Assembly (NCBI GenBank): GCA_963971285.1
Contig: OZ020257.1
Coordinates: forward strand, 15,576,602-15,640,601
Direction of reading: 5' to 3'
From: Astropecten irregularis
Lineage: Eukaryota; Echinodermata; Asteroidea; Paxillosida; Astropectinidae
DNA: 64,000 nucleotides
Shown piece after piece: positions 11,056-23,257 of the stretch. The first letter of the stretch is position 1. Each line of letters opens with the position of its first letter. A model generated the notes under the pieces. It was not told the DNA's origin. It did not search any database and saw nothing but the letters and a program-made list of their open reading frames with translations. Position numbers and translations under genes: made by a program.

Positions 11056-13448
11056 GCACAAAATCTCAATCAAAGAAAACCTATACAGTATCTGAGGAAG
11101 CACAAATGGCAATCCATCTCCTGCATTCCCGATCTTCCTTAAACTTAAAGACGCCCTCCGCTTTTCCGATCTATAAATAGTTTTGAAGAATAGATGTCAC
11201 ACTGGCACATATGCTGTGAGGATCAACAAAGTTTGGAATTGGAAGTGGAGGGATACTGCACATACAGTAATATCTGTGACAGAGCTCAGCAATTTCTGAC
11301 AGAGGTCAGGTCAGCAATTGCTTCAAACTATCAACAGATCAACCATCTAAAAAAATTGTCTTCCAAACTTCTAATCTTTCCTCGTGCATTTGTCTGTTTG
11401 TAATTGTCGTACCATTGAAGCAAATTCAACAGATCTCACAAGTATTTTACTTTAAAACGGTAATTTCAAGATCAATATTGGTTTTGGTCAATTGGTTTTA
11501 CTCTTTTTCTGGATAAATGCAGCATTTCAGGCAGAACAATTTTAATGGTATGTTCCTATCATCACCATCTGTTAGTGTACATGTATAACCTGTAAGTTAT
11601 AGTAAATCTGTGAAGATTTCTGTTTCAGTATGCAGTGATTAGGCCTATACAACAACAACATCCTGAATGAATGTCTGAGCTTGATCAATTCACAAGATTT
11701 TCTCCCCCAAAAAACCAACATTTCTGCAATTTCCTATTTGGCTTACATTTTTCTGTTTAAATGTTGAAATTGATTTAATTTAATTACAGTATGTAGAAGA
11801 AGACAGTGGTATTGGAATTGAAGGCCTTTGGGTCACAGTTTTTAAGTAAACTTTTTTAAGTCCTGGCATATGCCTCTGTCTTTTGTTTATTGTTTCTATT
11901 TTTTTTAACTATTTGTAAATAATTGTTGTTTCTATGTACTGTTTTTATGCTGAATAAATAATAATAATTATTATTATTATTTCATAAGATTTTTGTACAC
12001 ATTGACCTCACTGAGCATTGGGCATTTTAAGTTCACGACCCCACAGGCTCCAAAAGTGTCCTTCCTTCCTCCATGGTCAGATCAAGGGTAAACGTCCTGA
12101 TCTAGTCTGACGTTGGACAACGAAATGGTGAATATATTTCTGCCTATAGTTGCCCTAGCTACGCCATGCATGGGTGACTACACGGACGGCATGCAAAGGG
12201 TCGGGGCAGAAACTACGGGTATGCATGTCCACTTCAGCAATCTCCATAAATTAAACATCAGTTCAGGGCCTTAGAACAGTTTAACGGTCACGCTTGACCG
12301 CCAACGACACGACACCAGAAGTCAACGATGCGCAATGACGTTAATATGCAAATGAGATTCAAATGCACGGCAGGGTTTTTTTTTAAGGGTATTATAAAAC
12401 TGCCAAATTATACAAGTCACAACAGAATGAATCTAAATAATAGTGCACTATTATTTTAAAGAACCAGACAAAACAAACACATTTTCCAAGTTTCCCAATA
12501 TTATGATTTCTGCATTTCTGCAAGAAAATGCAACGGAGACTAGAATCAAAATTCCAACAGAGGATTTTGTTGTACAAATCCACATCGATGCACTTGGATA
12601 TAATTATGTCTGATCATCAGTCGATGCATAATTTGGCAGTTTAAAATCCAATCCTCTTAGACGGGATTAGGAGAGCAAATGGGATACTAGAAATATGATC
12701 CAGGGGCAATTTAGCAATTTTTTTTTTCCTCAGGCTTACTCCATTTAAAATAAAAAAATTATGATGTCAAATGTTAAAGTAGGCCTAACATTTTTCTCTT
12801 TTTTTTGCAGATCTAACCAATTTTGGAGAAATGTTTCAATAACTTCAAATTTTCGTAACTGCCCAGTACTGACTGTACAACATGCATTCATGCACAAAAC
12901 TGTACACAGGCGTGTACTGTGGGCACTTGACCTCTTTTTAAACAGTCTCATTGTTTTATTGCAGCGTTTTACCTTTTCCCAGCGTCAGTACATGATGTGC
13001 ATACATGTACATTTTGAATACAAAAACATATTAAACCCGAATTACAATAAAACAACAGAGGAAAAGACTGGTGTTCGTCTCAATGCAGCGCCCCCAAGAC
13101 CACACCCAGTCAAGGGACCGATGACGATGATGAATAAAACAACAACAAAATTCCAAGGAATCTAAACAAAATGATTTGTTGGAAGTTGACCCAATGTATT
13201 CAAGAGAAGTTAGCAAGACAACAAACACTAAGCAAAACGGCAGGCCTGATTCGCGCGGGAAAGAGACTTCCCTTTCCCTGCCTTGGTATACTGGCCATGA
13301 TAAGTACTACTCCCACAAAATGCTTCCTAAGACTTCCCAAGGTAGACTTCCTTACAGCAGGATAGCAGCCTTGCTTAATTCTCCAAGACCTAAAATGCAC
13401 AGCCTTTACAGTTTCTTGTGTCACTGAATTGAACAAGTTCTGACTTAC
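11056..13448. other. Non-coding, with a CpG-richer island at 12.04-12.36 kb
   Basis: Apart from the repeat fragment at 11450 and an ATT microsatellite near 11955-11980, no feature is supported. The island at 12040-12365 is enriched in CpG and contains AATGACGTTAA (12334-12344) followed directly by the octamer-type ATGCAAATGAG (12346-12356). It is a plausible cis-regulatory element, because the same pair of motifs recurs at 19.03 kb. Confidence 0.35.
11450..11632. repeat. Truncated family T element, reverse orientation
   Basis: The segment begins near actttaaaacggtaatttc and contains ggataaatgcagcatttcag, the reverse complement of a block shared by the family T2 elements at 10693 and 36213 and the mosaics at 22746 and 41958. 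A similar reversed fragment lies near 14500-14765. Both are degraded and lack two clear ends. Confidence 0.45.
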
Positions 13449-13942
13449 CGAGTCTTGGAGTTGTGGATCTTTGACGACCTCGGCATTCTTCTCCTTGTCC
13501 TTCCCCGATTTGTCCTTCGACTTCCGACGGAGCTTCTGATCTTCAAAGGAGAGGCTCTTCTTTTTGGCCGCGGACTTGTTCTTTTTGAACCCTCCGTTTG
13601 TCACTATCGTCAGGTCCGTTTCGCTGTGGCATCCGTTTCTGGAGGCCAGTGAGGAAGCTAGGGTGGACCCCCGCGGGAGGGAGGAGCAATCCTGTCCAGA
13701 GTCCGAGTCCTGCGAGATTTCCGACTGGCTGAAGTACATGCAGGAGCCGCCGCCGTCCGCGGAGCTCCGGCGCTCCTTGCTGTTGTTGCGGAAGGACTGC
13801 CACCGTCGGACGGGATTGGTCTTCTTCTTGAAGCTCTTCCAGAGGCTGCGTCGTTTGTGTCTGTCTAGGGTGGGCTGGGAGGAAGACAGGCTACTTCCCT
13901 GCGCCTGATCCAGCTCGTCATTACTGGACATTCTGGCATCGT
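13449..13942 (-). CDS. Exon 2 of an unidentified minus-strand gene
   Basis: The exon is bounded by a good acceptor (ctcttctcttccaaacag) and a consensus donor (TCG then gtaagtc). It needs one base from the previous exon and ends in phase 0, encoding 164 complete codons. The product starts around MSSNDELDQAQG. It then has a basic aromatic stretch (RRSLWKSFKKKTNPVRRWQS), Ser-rich acidic patches, and a lysine-rich tract (KKNKSAAKKKSLSFEDQKLR) that could act as a nuclear or membrane-charge signal. Several R/K-x-x-S sites suggest phosphorylation. GC content and CpG are far above the flanks, as expected of coding sequence. It looks like the disordered N-terminus of a larger protein. The pattern S-x-W-x-S-x-K-x-x-T-x-P weakly recalls the N-terminus of MCTP-type C2 proteins, but no C2 exon was found, so the identity is open. 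Confidence 0.75.
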
Positions 13943-15515
13943 CTGTTTGGAAGAGAAGAGAAAAAATGACCAGAAATCTTTAATTTCTTGTTTGATTCCA
14001 CTGCCATAATTGCCTGAAATTCTAACTTAATTGCAAAATCAAACGACCTGGGAGAAATGATTGAAATAATGAAGTCAGTGCCCCACACTGCTTTCAACTG
14101 GCTTCCTAAACAAACAGACAGACAAGCACATCAACCAAGAACCAACGACCCAACCAGGCAACCACCCACCTACTCACCCACCAATTTAACCACTCTAGAA
14201 ATTAATTCAATTGTGTGCATTACATTGATGATACATCTACACAACAGAGACAAAGAAAAACTGTTAATTTCTTTGAATCATCAAGGACAACTGGTGTCAC
14301 TGAGGCAAACTGAAGAAGGGCTGGTGGTTTATTACTCTGCAAGTGTTAAGTGCAAGGTGTACCAGCATTTCCTATCAGGGTGCTACATGAACTTTACTCA
14401 GAAATTTCCAAAATGGGCAAGCTTTACAACATGTACAAAAGTACATAGTACATTTTGGGCTTGGTTTTAATTTGGTACTAGCTATCATACTTTCGTAAAG
14501 ACGATTAAACCGCAGCTGCGGTCTGTTCATAATTTGATTTGTCATGGAATAAAAGAAAACTTGTGAAATTTTCAGCCCAATTGATCATTGGAAACAGTAG
14601 AAAACTGCGAAAAACCGTTGCAATTGTTACGCAAAATGTTGAGGTAATTGTAATTCTGAGGTTTTTATCTTGGGGATCAAATCTGTTTTCGAAATTTTGT
14701 TAATACTCGTCTCTGGGAAAAATACAGCATTTCAGGCAGAAAAATTGTAATGGTATGTTTGTACCAGGTCTATCTTTATACCCCATAAGTTACAATGTAC
14801 ACGCACATGTAAATCTGTTAAATCTGTTTGGTTTCTTACAGTATGATATAGTCAGTATTCCTACAAACAGATTTCACACTGGTACTAAGTTTCTTCAGCC
14901 AGAAGGGTTTAATAAATGGCATCTTATGGAAACCGTTTCATCTGTTATCTCAATACTACTCATGCATGAAATGTATTTTGTGCTGCATATTCTGAACATT
15001 TGCAACGAAGAAATATGAGCCGGAACAAAAATGGAAATAAATTCCGAACACAGAGGGGATAGCCATTCCACTCTGACGATCAGTCTGTGAAACCATTAAC
15101 ATGCTAATATGATTTTTTTTTACAGTTGGCTCTAATCAGGCACGAGGGCTCTCACAGATGATTAAACTTTCATGCAAACTGCTCCGAGGATCAGTCATCT
15201 AGGAGAGCAAAGTCGTGTTTAGCTTGATCCCGCACATTCCTGCACTCACCGTTTCCAATATGGATAATTTACACAAATCACCGGTGAATGGCAATGAGAA
15301 CGGGGAGGAGGATAAGTTCATTGCTATGGTTACCTCAAGTTTTCAAAAGTTTGTGTCAGGGATGGTTGTCCATGGGAAGTATGCAATTGAGTTAATTTTT
15401 TAAAGTAAACGAAAAGATGACACCACGTTCTGAATTAAAACAGTGATTGGTCTTTCGAACAAGTGTTCTCGTACAGAATGACAGATACTGTACAGGGTGG
15501 GGCGACAGCTCCCAT
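13943..15515. other. Intron of the minus-strand gene
   Basis: No exon is seen. A degraded family T fragment lies near 14500-14765. A CpG-richer patch at about 15160-15330 contains a plus-strand frame (MDNLHKSPVNGNENGEEDKF...) without splice support. It may be regulatory (it includes CACATTCCT, a TEAD-like site) and is not called coding. Confidence 0.35.
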
Positions 15516-15680
15516 TCAATGGATCCTTCCGGCCTGTCAATCAAACTGTGCGCTTTGACCAATTGGAGGACGCCTTTTAATCAGCTGACCAGGATAGCCT
15601 TGCTGAAACCCTGTCACATGCTGTATGTAAAACACACATGTGGGCGGGGCTTAAGAGCAAATCCGGAACAGTCCTTTGGG
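15516..15680. mobile_element. MITE, CAATGGAYCSTTCCGGC type (copy 1)
   Basis: Left end CAATGGATCCTTCCGGCCTG, followed by TCAATCAAACTGTGCGC and GACCAATTGGAGGAC. The same blocks occur in reverse complement at 52197-52318 in CCT3 intron 7. The right end, ATCCGGAACAGTCCTTTG, is the degenerate inverted repeat. It is non-coding. Confidence 0.6.
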
Positions 15681-16635
15681 TAGCCATGATTTTTAGGTGA
15701 AATTATCGATCAATTTCATAATTCAACAGTGTAAGTTTGCAGAACAAATCTCAAAATGTGCACTAATTTTTAAGCATGAACAGAAATCTGCTGACTAGAC
15801 GGCTACATGTAGATGCCAAATAAAAACATGTTCACCCAAAAAATCCAACTTCTATTGGTGGCATGACCCAAATAGATCAGTTTAACGGGAAATATGCTAC
15901 AAATTTTATATGTAGGTTGGGTTAAAACAAAGCACAAAACCCTTAGAATAGTCTCTGTATTTTATACAGTATAGGTTTTATGGCTATAATATTAATATGT
16001 ACAAGTCCGGGTAGGTCTGAATATTTGTGTTCAAGAAGAAATTTTCTGCTAACCCTTGATAAGCAAATATTTGGAATAAGCTTAGCTTAGTATGAAGGAT
16101 TTCTTGCAAATATAAAAAATGTGCTCTCTGCTTGACCTACATGTATATAATTATGTAATGTTAATATACCGCAAACTGGGCAAATCTCTCTAAATTTACG
16201 ATAAAACTAACAGAATAGAAATTGAAAATAAATAGTTAAGATTCAAATACAAGACAAGCATATAACATAATACACTGTAATATACTTAATGTATCAAAAT
16301 GTCCATTCACTAATCACTGGTCAATACTTAACCGATCACTCTTGCAATGGAAAACAATTAAAATGGCATACAGAATAATTGATCATCCCAGCAGGTGTCT
16401 ATGCACAACCTCAGAAATATAGACCGAAACATGCCAATCAATTATCAACCCAGTGTATTCTTTTGTAGCCAATGCCTAATTTACACAGGTGTTTATTCAG
16501 GATATTTCTTTCAGTAAGGTCTATAATGTATGTACATATATGAACACTATGTATATAATGTAGAGTGTGTATGTCTGTTGATTTATTTTTTTGCTGGCTA
16601 TAGGTGTCTCATATGACAGCCAGGCTTTTGCAGAC

Positions 16636-17032
16636 TTAAGCCCTGTCCGCACTGGACTTTTTTTGGGCAAAGTAACCGAGACACTGGGTACTTTACCCAT
16701 TTTAAGTCCAGTGCGGACGTCTCAGGAAGTCTACCTCTCAGTTACTTTGCCAGAGCCGGACGGGTATTTCTACCGGCCAACTTCTGCCCGGGTAGAATGC
16801 CCGAGACACTTTACCCGAGACGAAAAGTCCAGTGCGGACAGAGCGAGTCGGGTACCCGCATGACCCTACACACTGTAGTATTGAAAGCTCGGTAATTCTT
16901 CCGTGCGTGCACGGGTAAGTTACCCGAGTCAAAAGTCCAAGTGCGGACACCGGTAATATTTTCCCATTTTTCATTTACCCATCGGCTCGGTTAAATCCCC
17001 GGAAAAAAAAGTCCAGTGCGGACAGGGCTTAA
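16636..17032. mobile_element. TTAA-flanked element with long perfect terminal repeats and internal copies
   Basis: Both ends carry TTAAGCCCTGTCCGCACTGG extended to 29 identical bases (16636-16664 against the complement of 17004-17032). TTAA at each edge marks the target site. The motif AAGTCCAGTGCGGAC, the inner part of the terminal repeat, recurs inside near 16710-16724 and 16826-16840, with a one-base-longer variant near 16934-16949. The element is rich in GGGTA and TTACCCG words and has no transposase. A piggyBac- or Kolobok-type enzyme, both TTAA-specific, would be the likely mobiliser. Confidence 0.85.
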
Positions 17033-17105
17033 TAAAGTAACACTGACAATTCTGTTTAAAATCATGTTTGGCAATTGGCATGCACCGTGTGTTTGTTTTA
17101 GATGT

Positions 17106-17246
17106 AAGATTTTCTGTGGGGGGGGGGGGGGGGGGGGGGGGGGTGGGGGTGACTTCACACCTACCCCCACCCGCCCTCGCAGTGCCTGGCTAGAAAAATT
17201 CACTCTGGGTAAACCCCCCCCTTACCAAAAAGCTAGATCCGCCACT
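17106..17246. repeat. Poly(G) tract within a hAT-like GGATC element fragment
   Basis: A run of about 25 G residues begins near 17118, followed by CCCCCAC and a right end AGCTAGATCCGCCACTG, the inverted form of a CAGTGGCGGATC-type hAT terminus. A related fragment, gagcggatccaggattttc, begins near 21444 and ends with C-runs near 21655. The left end of this copy is unclear. Confidence 0.5.
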
Positions 17247-17297
17247 GTTACACTGTATTTCTATTATTAAGTGCAGAAGTCTGCTTTAGCTAGACCA

Positions 17298-17541
17298 GGG
17301 GCCAATTTCATAGAACCGCTAAGCACAAAAAATTGCTTAGCACAATAATGTCTTGCCAATAAAACAAACCATCATTAAAAATTCACTTGATGTTCAGAGT
17401 CAACGAACAACAGCCAAAGAACAATCACAAGTGATACACACAGCACATGGAAATTTGGTTCTTAATCCTGTTTTTATTAAGATAAAGACATTTCATGGTT
17501 AACCAATTTTTGTGCTAAGCAGCGTTGTCAAATTGGTCTTA
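17298..17541. mobile_element. GGCCAATTTCA-type MITE, family M (full-length copy)
   Basis: Begins GGGGCCAATTTCATAGAACC and ends GTGCTAAGCAGCGTTGTCAAATTGG. Its inverted ends and about 244-base length match the copies at 7272, 23996, 28470 and 44016. The interior includes cttgccaataaaacaaacc and gaaatttggttcttaatcc. It is non-coding. Confidence 0.75.
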
Positions 17542-18086
17542 GCAAGCTTACCAGAAGGTTCATCCAAATTTTCTTTCCGACGATATTTGCATTTAAAAAT
17601 CGTAGTATGCTAGATATATGTGTCATCGATCTGTGAAATATGTGATTAAGCTTTGTAATGTGAACATGAGTCGCAATTTATAACGTGACAAGTCATTATC
17701 TGCATGATAAGAAAGAAAGATTTAATAATTATGGTAGGTGTGCACTGTGTACACATGATACACGTACGTGTATGTTTGGGGCCTTGTAGTTGTATATCAT
17801 GCTGCAATGTTAAAATTATCCAGTGTAGTCTTTGCACATTGGACTGCCACTACCCTGCGTTAATAGAAGATGTGATAATGTGAAATTTAACCTTTAGGCC
17901 ACCTCATGGACTGGATCAGATTTCAGAAAAAGCAAACCTGATATCCATCACATCTATCCAAATCAGAAGACTTCGCTAAATTAATTAATGAAAACATTAT
18001 AAATGATTGATTTTTGTTTTATTCTAAGTCAGGCAATGAAAGTTTTGCAAATTAAAAAGTATACTTCTGACCAAATCTGTGTTCAG

Positions 18087-18190
18087 AGTTACGAGGGCCT
18101 GACATTTCAATCTTAGCATGATTCTCCTCAAAGACATTTTTTAGCCTTTGAGAAAAAAAACGGCAGGACCGAAACATCAGGCCTTCCTGA
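18087..18190. mobile_element. Foldback element, GAGGGCCTGAC type (copy 1)
   Basis: Left arm GAGGGCCTGACATTTCAATC and right arm CCGAAACATCAGGCCTTCCTG pair as an imperfect hairpin around a short loop. The better-preserved copy is at 56964-57074. Single arms occur near 40398-40430 and 44815-44855. Confidence 0.6.
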
Positions 18191-18891
18191 CTCTTTAGCA
18201 TGAATATTTCAGGTAATTATATTGGCAGTTTGCATGCAGTTGAACATGTATCAAGCGTGTGTACATCTGCACGTACATGTAGTGTATGTCATTTAATTCA
18301 GTGGTCTTTTAATTTAATCGACATATTGTGTAGAAATTTCTTCTTTTTTTAAGGTCTTTCATATACATGTGCACTGTACATGGACACAAAGCTGCAATTT
18401 AATTTTTTTAGGTGAAGCACAGAGTCAGTACAGCGACAGACCGACAACAAGGTTATCTTTTCAAATAAAATGCCAATAGTTGAACCAGGAGCAATAATAT
18501 AGGTCCGTGGGACTAGCCCTAATTTGTGAGGGGGGGCCGGAGAAAGATGGGGGTGGGGGAGGGCTGTTAACCCAATAAGACTTGATCATGAAGTTCCAGA
18601 CCAAGCAGTGCTACTTCACTAATAAAATAAAATATTCAGAATGCAAACCGCCAGGAACAAACAGCACCGGTGTGGTTTGCCACTTTCAATGGCAATATGA
18701 AATTGAATTTCTTTTTTTTTTTTTCTTGTGTATACATGTATGTACTATGTACTTAACTCCATTAATAATGTAGAATGTACATGTATCAGTACATAAATAA
18801 TTTCCTAGCCACGAGAAGAGTGATCATGTTTTTCCCCACAAGCGTATGAATGCGTGGCATAAGTTGATTAAGATCACCGTTGTCTACGGGC

Positions 18892-19110
18892 CAATTTCAC
18901 AAGTGGAGATCTGCCGTTCGCCGACCAACGGTAACTTTATAGGTACGACGAGGTACCGAGGTATACACCACGCGCAGTGCTAGCTGAAAGCATTTATTTA
19001 CATACTGTACAAGAGGAGAGCCGCACGGCATTATGCAAATGAGCGCCGTAATGACGTTAACACAACAATGTTGGGGGGAAACGTGCATGTACGTGAAAAG
19101 AGACCGCAGG
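18892..19110. promoter_or_regulatory. Candidate cis-regulatory island with octamer and CRE-like motifs
   Basis: A CpG-rich patch in an AT-rich intron. It contains ATGCAAATGAG (19033-19043) and AATGACGTTAA (19050-19060), the two motifs also found side by side at 12334-12356. POU factors bind ATGCAAAT, and bZIP factors bind TGACGT-type sites. The function is inferred from motif pairing only. Confidence 0.35.
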
Positions 19111-19814
19111 CAAGGAGGGGCAATGTACTGATGCAACGTCATAGTAACGGATGATTCTTTGACTGGTTATGAAATAAGAGCACGTCAATTTATTATCCGA
19201 CTGACACTACCACTTCCTGACAGTCCCTTATCAGTTTGAGCAATCAGAGCGTTTTGTGTCTATGTATTTTAAAAATTCCAGCGTTACTCCTAATGGTTGA
19301 GCAATTCTTGAATGAGCAGTTTGACCTGGATAATACCTCCAAGAGGCAGGGCAATTGCAACTCTTGAGCAAACAGTCTGATCACTCACATGACATATGAA
19401 CTGTATGAATTCCCAACAATTTCAAGACTCCCTGCTAAAGCAACCCTCGTAGCAGGGTAGTTCCAGACTGAACACTCAGACCCAACAATACCAAGAACAG
19501 ACATCCTGCTTCCTTCTTTATAAGGTAACCCTCCAAGTGGCAGAGAATTTCCTAAGCAATATCAAGGTCAGATCCTACAATACTGTCAAGATTAATACCC
19601 TCAGCAACATACAGTAGATTAAGTACACACCGCTGTATATTGTGTAAGGTACAGTACATGGCCGAATTAATGCACAATAAATTATTACACGTTACACCCA
19701 ACAATCATTATGCAGATGAATCACATTCTAAACAAAGCCTTCCAAAGCACAATATGGTCGTTCCACACATTCGTTCCAATGATTCTTTCCCGACAATATC
19801 CAAAATCCAAAAAA

Positions 19815-19905
19815 GACAACAATGACTGCGACTACAAAGACAATGACTGCAACAACAACAAGGATGACAATGATTATGACAATGACAACAACAACAATAA
19901 ACAAC
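19815..19905. repeat. Degenerate GAC/AAC trinucleotide tract
   Basis: Imperfect runs of AATGAC, AACAACAAC and GATGACAATGAT make a purine-biased simple repeat. Open translations of it (Asp/Asn-rich or Val/Ile-rich) are artefacts. Confidence 0.7.
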
Positions 19906-22745
19906 TCACACATCCATCGTTTCTTGTCCAGAGAATGTCCACCTTGTGCCTGTATGTAACGCTCAACCATCTTCCTGAGTCGTTTTCCCCGTTTGACGAA
20001 AAACCAAGTGTAAATGTATCAGTGTCTGCTTTTATCTAGTTAACGAGTTACATCTCTCGTTCGGACATTTCCAGTAAATACAGGGAGCTATACTTGCATG
20101 AGAAGACCTAGTGATTGATTAATAAATATCCCAAGCAGCACTTAGTTACAGTGGATCATGATCCAATGTGTGCATACACACAGGATAATGTAATGTAGGG
20201 TCCCCGTATAAGAGCACCATTTTCTGAACTTTGATCGCCTTCCAAGTGTCAAAACGAATTCCCTGATTTGTCTGTTGTCTCATGTGTATATAATCCCACA
20301 CTGGTGCTACATGTAGTTACTGTAAAGATACAGCAATGTCAATATCAATAGTGTCGCTGCTGGCAGGACATCCATAGTCTCCCTAGGGCCAAGGTTTTGT
20401 TGTGACTCCAGAGAGAGAGATGTAAACTTAAAGGTGTGTCCCAGATGATAAGGAAAATATGCCGTCAAAGACCTGTGAGTCCTGGCGGTGATAACAAATT
20501 TTGGTTCCGTGTTCTAACACAGCATTTGTTGCACCGAACTGGAGCCAAGGCAAACACATGTATACACACATGTATACACAAATGCTGTGACACTGCAAAT
20601 AATTTTACTGCAGAGCCCGACTGCAATATAATAAAAAAATCCAACACAATTGGCATCTGTTAAGTAAACATATGCATCCCCCCCAGATCAATGATTTTGA
20701 GGAAGGTGGGCTTGGAAGTTGAAGGCCAAACTGGAAAGGACTTGTTGCAGGAAACACTCTCAGCACAAAATTAATAATGTGAGGTAGACTTTGGGTACAA
20801 TGAGACAGATGTACATGTATACAGTGTATGGACCAGAAACTGTGCCATGTGTGTACACATACATGTCTAATCTGTGGGCGGGGCAAGTTGTAACAATGGG
20901 CAGCCACGATTCCCTTGGAAAGACAATTATAAATCGATGAATTTCTACGTCGTTAATACATGTAGTTCAGCTCGGTTGCCATATAACTTCTCATGCCACC
21001 CCCCCCCCCCATAAAAAATGGTTTGTTCTGCAATCCTTCAGCTTAAAACCTAATAAAGCATATTTAATTTAAAAAATATTAACGGTAATCCAGTGACATT
21101 ACATTAGCTTAACTGATATCAATGCAGATTTAAAACGTTTGATAACCAAACATTCTGCAGTCCTTTTTGTTACATACGTTGATTCAAATAAAGTTCCTGT
21201 GTTTCTTGTATCACTTGTATCAAGAAATCGTAATGACAATAAAGTAAAAAGTTTTGCGGTAACATCATGTGACAAATTTGTCTAGTTTTGAGAGTATGGG
21301 GTGGCTCTGAAAAGAACTGGTTAACTCGAAGTTCCGACCAGTGTGCTGTGTTCAGGAGAATGCTGCAGCTGCAAGGTGGAGACTGGACAGACCTGGTATA
21401 AATCCCTCCATTATTTGTTGAACGGACTAGTATTGTTCTACAAGAGCGGATCCAGGATTTTCAAATTCTGGATTCGATCAAAGCTAGGTAATTTTGTCTC
21501 CCTCCTCTTTTTGAGTCTTTCTCCCTCCCTACATGTATATAGTTTTTTCCCTCGTTCTTTCTTTCTTTCCTTTTTCTTTTTGTTTGCTGGAAGAAAGGGG
21601 GGGGGGGATGTTGTGCCCCCATACCACACCCCCCCCATCGGCCCCCTGGTCTGCCCCTGTTCTACAGCAGACCTTGTGGAATGTTCAGTAAGTTGCGAAG
21701 ATACTGGATCCCATGAGTGTGGACTGTGGAGAGTGATGGTTTGTGCACTTAAGTGCGTCAGTATGGTCATACTGACAATGACAAACGAAGACATTTATTC
21801 AAAAAGACGGAAAGGAGGAGGGGAGAATTAATTTTAAACATTAATAGGATTTCTGATGTTTGGCGACGTTACGCCATGTTGACAGTGTCTGAGACCCAGA
21901 TGGAATTCAACCATCAAGTATAGACATCTTAGACGGTTGATGCATGGCTGACCGAGTTCAGGATAACCCGCGTCCTGGATCATTAGACAATGAGGATGCA
22001 AGCACCGAATCTTGCTGAAGACCAAAATACATCTTTCATTGGCTAAAACTTATATCTACTGACGTGACAGACAAGAAAGAAGCTTTAACACGGACCCAGG
22101 ATTTGGAGTGACTTTTGAATTTTAACAGGCTGTTCAAAACAGAAAAAAGTGTCTCCAAAACAACATGATTCAAAACATCAAAGGGTGTCCAAAAGCAACA
22201 AAGTGCGCCACAATACATAAACCCTACATGAAAACTTGTGTACAAAATTTGAGCTGTTAAAAGCTAAATTTCACTTTCGTTAATTGTTTTCCATGACTCG
22301 ATCAGTTGACAAATTTGGCCGAAACCTACACTCGCATCAGTCATGTATGATGTGTTGGCCATACAAAAACATGAATGCTGTTTCTGTGACCTCTATATAC
22401 TGTACAGTCATGTGCGATCACTTAATGTTATTATTGTAACCTGTACACGTTTTCCATCACTCCCTGATGTCATACATAAACAACGAAAACCCTGGAGAAA
22501 TTCATTGAAATTGGTTCCGCCCGAACACTATTCAATATACACCCAGTTCACTGACTTGCAGCGCATTATTCCGAAGCCCCTCAAGAATCAATTCCACATG
22601 GGAACATGATCTCAGTTCACACTCTAGTCTAGGTTTTTGATGAAAATGTCTACGCCACCTGTTAATAGTTCATACAGCTAACAAAATGTCATCGTTTTCT
22701 GGCAGCCACTTGTAATCATTTCACAGAAGATGGGCTTGGAAATGT

Positions 22746-23257
22746 TTAAAGGTACAGGGGTCGATTTCACCAAACTCATCGTAACTTCCTATTAATCGTA
22801 TAGACTAGGACTTTTGATGCATTGAAGCCCTACGTGGGATATAGGCCCACTACGATGGGTTATCCTTCGTAACTGAAGTTACGATCGATCGCAGGGCTTC
22901 GTGAAATCGACCGCGGGATCGGTAACATCAGAAAAGTTCAAAGATTTACTTATAACTTGCAGAATATGAAGATGGTGCTGCTAGAAACATACAGTAAAAA
23001 TATTTCTACCTGAAATGGTGTATTTATCCAGAAATTAGTCAAACAACGACCAAACACAGTTTTGATCTTGTGGTGAGGTCAAAACTCCTGTAAATAGATT
23101 TGAAAATACTGTGAGCGTTTTTCACTGTTGTCTACAGTTTCTGATGATGATGAGCTGAAATTTCACTGGTTTGTTTTTATTCCATGAACAAATCAAATTA
23201 TGAACAGTCTGCAGCTGTTCTGTCACTTCAAATACCAATCCTGTACTATGCCTTTAA
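22746..23257. mobile_element. TTAA-flanked family T element interrupted by another MITE
   Basis: The left piece TTAAAGGTACAGG and the right piece beginning ATCGGTAACATCAG are contiguous in related elements (compare tacaggattggtaac at about 41969) but are separated here by the insert at 22759-22912. The right end TACTATGCCTTTAA restores the TTAA border. The element is therefore the older of the two. Confidence 0.6.
22759..22912. mobile_element. MITE GGTCGATTTCAC, nested insertion
   Basis: Terminal repeats GGTCGATTTCAC and GTGAAATCGACC are perfect inverses. The interior has paired segments such as TTACGATCGATCG. A degraded relative, AGGTCGATTTTACAAAGCCC, lies at about 51191-51305. It sits inside the family T element at 22746-23257 and so inserted later. 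Confidence 0.75.

Larger units (their letters stand above)
17542..22745. other. Intron of the minus-strand gene; repeats and one CpG-richer island
   Basis: No exon is supported. The contents are a foldback element at 18087-18190, a CpG-richer island at 18890-19110, a CAA/GAY simple-sequence tract near 19815-19905, a hAT-like fragment near 21444-21660 with G and C runs, and an IR-type sequence near 20870-20930 related to part of the 15516 element. Open frames here are short and patternless. Confidence 0.35.

Noticed and set aside
17118..17142. Poly(G) tract as a G-quadruplex regulatory site.
   Set aside because: It lies in a degraded repeat with similar homopolymer runs at 4230 and 21597; homopolymer expansion explains it more simply.
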